64,000 bases of DNA from Pieris napi (taxonomy: Eukaryota; Arthropoda; Insecta; Lepidoptera; Pieridae). How positions within the stretch are numbered: position 1 is the stretch's first letter; the number at the start of each line of letters is the position of its first letter. Location of the stretch: the NCBI RefSeq assembly GCF_905475465.1, contig NC_062242.1, forward strand, positions 2,569,501-2,633,500. Reading direction: 5' to 3'. The notes under the pieces were generated by a model that made no database searches, had not been told where the DNA came from, and saw nothing but the letters and a program-made list of their open reading frames with translations. The position numbers and the translations under genes were made by a program. This document shows, one piece after another, positions 57,572 through 64,000 of this stretch.

Positions 57572-57812
57572 GGGTCTGTTTCACAATGTATGGATAAAGT
57601 ACCAAATAGCTAATGCAACACATAAATTATTTGGAAGATAAATTGTGCTATTTGACACTTCATCGGACTCATAACTTTTGATGGATTTTATGTGACGAAT
57701 AGCGCTATCTGACAGTCGTGAAACGCAACAATAGTGTTTATCCTACCAATAAGTAATAAATAGCTAATTTGGAACTTATGTAGAACTTATCCGTACATTG
57801 TGAAACAGACCC
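57572..57812. mobile_element. Harbinger-like MITE with TTA duplication
   Basis: TIRs GGGTCTGTTTCACAATGTA at the left, inverse at the right, flanked by TTA at 57,569-57,571 and 57,813-57,815. 241 bp, non-coding. The TIR start GGG and TTA target fit the PIF/Harbinger type. Confidence 0.75.
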
Positions 57813-57854
57813 TTAGTGTTACAACTAATCAAACACAAGTCATATAGACATTTA

Positions 57855-58027
57855 GTATGTGTGAATGGATGTGTGAGTGTGTGAATGTATGTGTGAGTGT
57901 GTGAATGTATGTGTGAGTGTGGGAACGTATTAGTGAGTGAGTGAATGTATGTGTGAATGTATGTATGAGTGATTGAATGTATGTGTGAATGTGTGAATGT
58001 ATGTGTGAGTGTGTGAATGTATGTGGA
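57855..58027. repeat. Minisatellite, TGTGAGTG/TGTGAATG units
   Basis: About nine imperfect units built on TGTGAGTGTGTGAATGTA, with some units shortened. Confidence 0.9.
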
Positions 58028-58689
58028 TGCGTTAGTTTTTGAGAGTGTAGCTAAAAGTTGTTATAAGCGTGTGCTTTGTCTGTGTTAGTTTTTGGCACCA
58101 CAGAGTCATGTCAAGATACGTAGTAAGGGCTTTGTAGCTTGAAGTCCAATTCAGCTAGCGTGATTATTATATGATTAGTGAGTTTGTATCTGGATAGTTT
58201 GACTATCTCAGAATCCATTAATAGGGAAATTTTATCATAATGGAAGGAATTAATCATTTAAGTTTAAATCCAACTCTAAGTAATCCTTCCAAATTACGAT
58301 AAAGATTTCGCCATTTAAACTGAGCATAAAACACTTTACGACTCGATAGTTGGAATAGTTTTAAGGCTGATTACGTGACGAAATCCGGTCCTATCAGCCA
58401 ATCGAAACCCAATCTTAAACTTAGAAGTTCGTTTAGATTAACTGCATGAATGGTTTAACGATTAAACTTGCTGAATTTTTATAACATGAAACTTGTTTAT
58501 GACGCTATAAACTTAGCTTGAGTTCTAGATCTGTGGAATACTAATCTGATTTTAAATAGAAGTGAACATAGAGTGGGAATTTGTATTTTTATTGAAATTT
58601 CTTTGAAAAGAAATCGTTTTAATGTTTACATACTTAATTTGTTTTATATGCTATTTTGTGTTTATTTATAATGCTGTAAATAGTTGGGC
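58028..58689. other. Unassigned stretch
   Basis: Nothing supported. Confidence 0.45.
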
Positions 58690-58930
58690 TCTAATAGGCT
58701 CAAGTGGTTGGGACATATGCACCCAATGGCGGACGACAGAACTCCAAGGTACTTATTGAACTCACAACCTGGTGGCAACTGAAAACCTGGTAGACCAAGG
58801 CTGCGTTGGTGGGATGGAGTTGCCAAGGGCCTCGAAACTGGACGCAAGAAGCACTAAATAGATTGCAATGGCTAAATATACTTGAGAAGGCTAAGTCTCA
58901 AAAGGCGCTGTAGGTATAGCCATTGATGAT
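58690..58930 (+). pseudogene. LINE C-terminal fragment
   Basis: Sense frame RLKWLGHMHPMADDRTPRYL, then a GRPRLRWWDGVAKGLE block. This is the RxxWLGHxxRM ... GRPxxRWxDxV signature closing many insect non-LTR ORF2s. One stop separates the two parts. A (GAT)n-like run lies past the end at 58,925. Confidence 0.6.
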
Positions 58931-59192
58931 TATGATGATGTATAAAAATATTATGTATAAGTGTTGGACCAACAAATTGTCATAATAGTCAACTAAATAT
59001 TTTCTTAGAAAATCATATTTACAATTATTGATAGGAACTATAACAGAGGTATTTGGAATTAGTATCAATTATCTTTAATAAATGTTATTTTATTTTTTGA
59101 CATTGTCACCTTTCTGGCTTTTCCTAAAGCTAAAATCCCTTAAATAATCTTCTTCCTGATCCCTTAATAATCTTGTACCGTGGCGACTACTA

Positions 59193-59277
59193 CGTCTATC
59201 TATATATAAAGATAGACATAGATATATCTATATATAAAGATAGACATAGATATATCTATATAACTATGTCTATCTTT
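59193..59277. repeat. Short tandem and inverted TATCTATATATA repeat
   Basis: Two copies of about 29 bp containing TATCTATATATAAAGATAGA, followed by a partial inverse copy ending AACTATGTCTATCTTT. Confidence 0.8.
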
Positions 59278-60240
59278 AAAAAAAAATTTTTTTTAAATTA
59301 TAATAATACTCTACCCCTGCCATTGTATCCAGGGACTTTTTCTGTTTCTTAAATTTTGACTAAAAAGATAAAATATATTAATTACAATAAACTTGTTCAT
59401 GAATGACGTATTACGCGTCTCGCGAGATACGCCCCGGCTTCATCGGTAATATTTTTATTAACAATATTCATTGGCGAGCCGGGCCGCAATTCCTTGCGAG
59501 ATCCGTTCTTTGATTTTTGTTTGCCGCCTTTAGATATTTAATTATTTTTTCGCAGAACCATTGAAGGCACGGTATGTGCTTTGTTAACATGTCCTGTAGG
59601 CCTTTACATCTTAAAGTTGAGAAAAGAAGAACGTTACATTTAAAGCCCCTGAGATGATTCTTTAACCGCTAAATAGGTAGAACCAATATAGTGCGTGTGC
59701 GGGGGTCGTCATTCAACGAATTTTTCAACTCAGCACACCAACGAGCAACCTCTTATGTTACTCTCAAGTCTTCATTTACCAACTCGGTAGTAAACACAAG
59801 CAGAGATATTTTATTAATTTAAATTTTATTCATTTTTAAGAACACGTTCCGACTCGACCCAATAAATGACTTTTATTTTTAAAAAACAAATGAATTGATT
59901 GCTTTTGTAATATTATTATTTCTAATGTCTGGGCTATGCCTGGCAGTATTTACTTTTCTCTCTTTTCCAAGGAGAATGTATAGCATTATCAGCCTTTATA
60001 TTGATAGTTTAATATATACGAACTATCAATATGTTAACTTTACTACAAATATGGCTCCTTGTATTAAAGATACTCGTTTTATGTGGTACTATATTCATAG
60101 ATATTATATTCAAGCCTTTAAACTATTGATTATTATTACTTGATGACTTATACCAATTATACTCTTTGCGACATTATAGATATTAGCTTGTTGAAAATAC
60201 GTAAACATTATATTATACTTTTACGAAATTATACGAAATA
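59278..60240. other. Unassigned stretch
   Basis: An 82-codon plus-strand frame (59,895-60,143) is AT-rich without features. GC-richer sequence at 59,410-59,520 is not identified. Confidence 0.4.
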
Positions 60241-60660
60241 ATAAAATCAATTTCATTTTAAAGAAATGGAGACAGCGGAGTTTCTTACAAAATAGGTCAC
60301 TTTTATCCTCATTCTACAGATGACACAAATGATTTGCTCTTTAAGTATAATCTCCGGAAAATCTGATAATTGGCAAAGACTTTTCTCAGAATGTAGATAT
60401 TCAGAAGGCCATTTTCATTTCCCTTTTAGTTTATCTTCATCATCTAATTGTGTAAATGGATTTTTTATGTAAATCAAAAGAATTGGTATTGATCTTTTTT
60501 TGGGCGTATTCGAATCTGTTTCAATAACAGCCACACAACCAACACTGGAAGTCTGATTTTGATTCCTTGTGAAACAATTGTTTCAATACTTCTTTTGGGT
60601 TGAGCGAGTAAACATTTCCACCTCACCGAGGAAAATAGTTAGTCGATGGCCAGTCAGGCC
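60241..60660 (-). pseudogene. Degenerate coding-like tract, unknown origin
   Basis: One minus-strand frame is open for about 120 codons except for two TGA stops (near 60,583 and 60,416). It includes SSVGCVAVIETDSNTPKK, NPFTQLDDEDKLKGK, and after the stop KWPSEYLHSEKSLCQLSDFP and a CVICRM Cys pair. Codon use looks more protein-like than in neighbouring AT-rich sequence. I recognise no family. It could be a decayed transposase, a host pseudogene or a set of real exons. It ends 1.2 kb downstream of the spliced gene on the same strand. Confidence 0.3.
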
Positions 60661-60689
60661 AAAACTAATCACTTAGTACTTATTTAATT

Positions 60690-61260
60690 AGCATCTGGTA
60701 GATATTGCCGGTGATCGCAGAGCTTCTTTGACGTGACAACGTCTTATAATTCGATGGAGCCGGCTGCACGCACGAAAAAACATGACGCATGCGGCGTTAC
60801 CTCGCTCTGAGGCGTTCCAGTTAAGGCTTGAAGTGCAAGCGAGAGCGCGGAACGAGCGACAAAGAGGCACAATCGGCATCCGCGTTCGGATGCGTTCGTT
60901 CGTTAAAAATTTACATAATTGTATTTATGCGTACAATTAAATGTAACTTCGATCAATTCAATTGTGATTTCCATTTACCTTGTTCTCTATATCCAAACAA
61001 AAAATAAAATTAAAATTTTATTTTGAAAAATCATTCCGTGTTTTCTTATGACGATGTCACGTTCAACTATCGTCAGTAAACCGACTTTACAGACAACCGA
61101 TTTTTTTATCGCTCAAGGGCTAAGTATTATAATAAAGCCAGCGTTAAAGGTACACTACCACAGGGACTAAACATTTTAAATATATTTTAATTTTCTATTT
61201 CTTTTAAATTATTATTATTAATATGTAGGTTAAGAATATTATAAATACTGTATGTTGTAA
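60690..61260 (+). repeat. LINE-E 3' portion, split by an insert
   Basis: The start TGGTAGATATTGCCGGTGAT matches the other copies up to about 60,723. The family resumes at GCCAGCGTTAAAGGTACACT (61,139) and runs to TGTAGGTTAAGAATATTATA. Confidence 0.55.
60724..61138. other. Insert inside LINE-E, unclassified
   Basis: About 415 bp. The first 190 bp are GC-rich (GATGGAGCCGGCTGCACGCA, GAACGAGCGACAAAGAGGCA) and the rest is AT-rich. It reminds me of a dispersed lepidopteran repeat, but no TIR or duplication is evident. Confidence 0.35.
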
Positions 61261-61270
61261 ATAAATTAAT

Positions 61271-61892
61271 GACTTATATTAACTAAATGAACCCATTACT
61301 TTATCTTCATTTAGTATTATCATTTAATAAAACGTCGACCCCCTGAAACAATTTTCGTAATTTAACAGCTCGCTAAGATCTTGCATTAAGATAGAATGTA
61401 AAATTTATTCATTGACGAGAAAAAGGCGCGAAAGCCTGCCAGATTCAATTTGAACCTGTACGTAATTTCCTTTCTAGACTTAAAAAGATTATGTTAAAAC
61501 TTATATGTACTTCTAGCGATTCGCTCATTCTCCTGAGACGTATCAAACTGTTAAAAAATATTGTCAGAATTCTTGAAAGTTATAATTACATCGCTTACTT
61601 TTGTTTCGTCGTTCTTTTGTCGTTATAAAGTTTAGAAGTACGAGTAAGTTTGTGATATTTGGATCTGTCAGACACTATGTATCTACGGTCTTACTAATAA
61701 AGATTTATGCACATCGTATAAGCCTGTTATAAGAAAAATGTTACTAATAATTCCTGAATTGACAAGTTTGATGTATACTGCTGTTATAACAAGTGTCTGG
61801 TTTGTATGAAGACTTGTACAATACTTATACAACGCAGAAGCCTAGTTTAACGGGTGTATATGACAAAAATTGCGTAGCTTGCGTGCTTTAGT
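61271..61892. other. Region downstream of the spliced gene
   Basis: Probably includes the 3' untranslated region (minus strand). The nearest AATAAA on that strand is at 61,409-61,404, almost 500 bp past the stop, so the true poly(A) site is uncertain. Confidence 0.35.
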
Positions 61893-62069
61893 TCAAGGAA
61901 AGAGCCTTAGAAGATGCTTCTGTCTAGCCCTTTCGTGAGCTTCGGCAAGTTGCTTCTGTTTGAGCTCATGTGTTTCAGCCATCTGCCTTTGTTTTGTTTC
62001 GTGCTCTTCCTGGAAACACTGGAACACTACCGTGTTGCGGAGTTTGGCACTTTCCACTATTTGAGATGC
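61893..62069 (-). CDS. Terminal exon of an uncharacterised host gene
   Basis: 59 codons including the stop. The exon starts after a T-rich acceptor (AAATTTTTTAG|GCATCTC) in phase 0 and ends at TGA (61,895-61,893). Protein: ASQIVESAKLRNTVVFQCF, then EEHETKQRQMAETHELKQKQ and ERARQKHLLRLFP. The Glu/Gln/Lys/His-rich, Ala/Leu-spaced middle looks like a coiled coil. The composition is clearly coding, unlike the surrounding AT-rich DNA. A 72-nt intron separates it from the exon at 62,142-62,225, and the join keeps the frame. I do not recognise the family. A charged coiled-coil tail occurs in many nuclear and DNA-binding adaptor proteins, but no function is claimed. Being short, it is easily missed when only long open frames are considered. 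Confidence 0.65.
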   Translation of the reverse strand, partial: ASQIVESAKLRNTVVFQCFQEEHETKQRQMAETHELKQKQLAEAHERARQKHLLRLFP

Positions 62070-62141
62070 CTAAAAAATTTAAGTATGATCGTTGAGGGGT
62101 TTTGAATGAAATAGCCCTTTCTCTATCACATTGATACTAAC

Positions 62142-62225
62142 CTCTTCTAACTTTTGTACTGCAGAACGCGGCTTTTTATGTAAAATTCTAGTCCTCTTTG
62201 TCTGAGGTTTTGGAGTTTCTATTAG
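62142..62225 (-). CDS. Penultimate exon of the same host gene
   Basis: Exactly 84 nt (28 codons), phase 0 at both ends. The acceptor is TTATTTGCAG|CTAATAG and the donor GAAGAG|GTTAGT. Encodes LIETPKPQTKRTRILHKKPR followed by SAVQKLEE. It is strongly basic and Lys/Arg/Pro-rich, a plausible nuclear-localisation or nucleic-acid-contacting linker (inference), leading straight into the coiled-coil exon. Both flanking introns have canonical GT-AG borders on the minus strand. Confidence 0.65.
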
Positions 62226-63751
62226 CTGCAAATAATAAAATGTTATTAATATATTAAGTAAATGTGTATATAATTGCTATGGTTGATAAAATAAATACAA
62301 CTTACATTAGAATTATGAGTTGTATCAGAATTATTAAATCAAACGTCAATCAAACACGGCGGGTTGCCAGGGTAACAATAAATAAGGGTCGTTTTGTTGT
62401 TCAACCAATACACATCGATTATTGGTCAAAGAGGTGTTTATGCCCTGTACAAGCTCTATTCACTGAATTACTATCACCTTGTTATAACGCATGTATAGTG
62501 ATTTTTATTAGTAAGACCGCTTGTGTACAGAGTGCAATATATATATAGTAATTTTAATGCGTTTTGCTTGATAGCCACAGTATATTACTGAATATAATTA
62601 ATTATATTAGAGTAATGTATTCCAGGAATACACTGCAGTCTATGCACATAAGACACAAAGCCTGTGTGTATTTGTGAAGTCTAGCATGTAATTAAAGGAC
62701 AATTCAGACATAACTAGAAATCTCAGCGGATTGAAATCTAGGGCGATTGAAACGTAACTAAGTTCAGTACCTAAATATCTCTAATTTAAATGGTTTTTCA
62801 ATTTTTTTACGAAAATCAAGTAAAACACGTCGATACATAAATGTAATAAAAATTAAATGCTATTACGAAATTCGAGGTAGTAGACGGTGGGCTGCATTAT
62901 TATAATACTCTTAATCATTGTCAAATAGTTATGTGTCAATTTGATGTTGACTTAAAACGCGATATAATAATCGCGTAACAATTATTTTTATATAATAAAC
63001 CATGCATACGTATATATTCTGAAACGATGGTTACTAAAGATAATAATGAATGGAATAAAGATAATAATTTTTAATGTGGTCCACACCACATGACCTTATA
63101 AAACGTACTTGAAAAGAAGAGCCTTCTTTAAATTAAATCTCAATATGACTTTTAAATTAAATTCTGCAGCTGAGTTTCATCATCGGACGTTGAGGCAGAA
63201 TACGAAATTCCACCCGTATCACCTCGACGTCCGCTGTTCCACAACTGAGCGTTTTTCAGGGCAGTTTTTGTCGTGCACCACCACTTTGTGGAATCAGCTG
63301 CCCACTGAAGTATTTACGAACCAATTCGACTTAGGGTCCTTCAAGAAAAGAGCGCACCAATTCTTAAAAGGCAGGCAACGCACTCGCGAGCCCTCTGGCA
63401 TTGAGAGTGTCCATGGGCGGCGGTATCACTTAACATCAGGTGAGTCTCCTGCCCGTTTTCCCCCCCGTTCTATAAAAAAAAAACACCTATTTCACTTCAA
63501 GCCTTATTGTTGAATGTATTTTTAAGGAGTTCAAGGCGGTTTTGTGGTTTTCCCAGTGACTAGTATCGTTTTCAGTAACGTTAATTCATCAGTAGTAAAT
63601 TCATTAAATCTTATAAACAAGTAGATTAATAAGGCTGTATAGTAATTGGTTAAAAATGACGAAACCTTCATTAACATTAATTTACAAGCTTCGAAACAGG
63701 CGGAATGCGCTAAATTAGTTTTCTGTGTTTAATTATTATCAGAGTACTCAC
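62226..63751 (-). other. Intron of the host gene
   Basis: 1,526 nt, GTGAGT at its 5' end and TTTGCAG at its 3' end on the minus strand. It contains a LINE-A copy in the opposite orientation (63,109-63,485). At 62,405-62,425 a CCAAT and an inverted ATTGG flank ATCGAT; with no other promoter evidence this is only noted. Confidence 0.5.
63109..63485 (+). pseudogene. LINE-A C terminus with open frame
   Basis: The best-preserved LINE-A copy in the window: the C-terminal frame is uninterrupted from before EFHHRTLRQNTKFHPYHLDV through RCSTTERF, TTTLWNQLPTEVFTNQFDLG, KKRAHQFLKGRQRTREPSG and into the tail reading YHLTSGESPARF. It ends at an A-rich run. No polymerase region upstream (5'-truncated near 63,160). 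It lies inside the host gene's intron, antisense to the gene. Confidence 0.7.
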
Positions 63752-63806
63752 CTTCACAGAACTATTCATCCAGCTTATTTTAATAGCTTTAGAACTAAGA
63801 AGTTTG
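63752..63806 (-). CDS. Upstream exon of the same host gene
   Basis: 55 nt between the acceptor TTTCCTATTCAG and a near-perfect donor GAAG|GTGAGTA. Entering in phase 2 it reads KLLSSKAIKISWMNSSVK and leaves in phase 0, matching the phase-0 start of the exon at 62,225. The combined C terminus is then about 105 residues. An upstream exon, needed to supply two bases of the first codon, must lie beyond 64,000. The exon is small and its coding signal modest, so confidence is lower than for the other two. Confidence 0.45.
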
Positions 63807-64000
63807 CTGAATAGGAAATGCTTTGTGGTTTAAGAGATAGCTTTGAGTTTCAAGAAAGGGAAATGTAGTTTCATTTTAAGAAATTTTAACTTTGTCATAA
63901 ATCGTATTACAAAACGTAATTATAATGATTGCGATATCGAAATTATATTGTAATACTGAATATTACCGTGAGCCAATTTCCTACTAAGTCCAGATGAAAC
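63807..64000 (-). other. Upstream intron sequence of the host gene (to window edge)
   Basis: AT-rich with no further exon recognised. Confidence 0.4.

Noticed and set aside
57855..58027. Coding frame through the GTGTGAATG run
   Set aside because: Simple minisatellite; openness is due to the repeat period.
61914..62105. 63-codon plus-strand frame
   Set aside because: Antisense shadow of the terminal exon on the minus strand, which has the splice sites and protein-like composition.
62405..62425. CCAAT/ATCGAT/ATTGG promoter in the host gene's intron
   Set aside because: Only one motif pair, no initiator or coding start next to it; noted but not called.

Overview
The window looks like nuclear DNA of a butterfly or moth. 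It is AT-rich and crowded with short, old transposon copies of kinds I recognise from Lepidoptera: 5'-truncated LINE tails, two tRNA-derived SINE families, Helitron ends, hAT-like and Harbinger-like MITEs, and one young Ty3/gypsy element of the CsRn1/Kabuki type. These assignments rest on remembered motifs, not on a database search. There are no bacterial gene arrays, rRNAs, genuine tRNA genes or CRISPR arrays.

Layout. 1-6.5 kb: LINE tails, a Harbinger-like element carrying a MADF-domain frame, and a Ty1/copia reverse-transcriptase scrap. 6.5-24 kb: sparse sequence with SINE, hAT-like and Harbinger-like MITEs, a 168-bp-arm palindrome and a Helitron end. 24-38 kb: LINE, SINE and Helitron debris, including an RTE tail with a clear target-site duplication and SINEs nested in LINEs. 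38-47 kb: more SINEs, a few TIR elements and one possible orphan exon. 47,667-51,896: a complete-length Ty3/gypsy insertion on the minus strand, with apparently identical LTRs but damaged coding capacity. 54,354-56,645: a 2.3-kb near-perfect palindrome with about 1.04-kb arms flanked by TTA repeats. 57.5-61.3 kb: a Harbinger-like MITE, a minisatellite, LINE tails and a degenerate coding-like tract.

The only host gene I can support lies at the right edge on the minus strand. Its last three coding exons (63,806-63,752, 62,225-62,142 and 62,069-61,893) join in frame across good splice sites and end in a charged, coiled-coil-like C terminus. The rest of the gene lies beyond the window. The exons are too short to show up as long open frames, and a LINE tail sits in the first intron.

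Most of the window is therefore intergenic or intronic sequence built from transposons. The strongest leads are the giant palindrome, the unannotated spliced gene, the young but crippled CsRn1-type element, and the palindromic MITE families. Unassigned stretches are listed so the reader knows they were examined.
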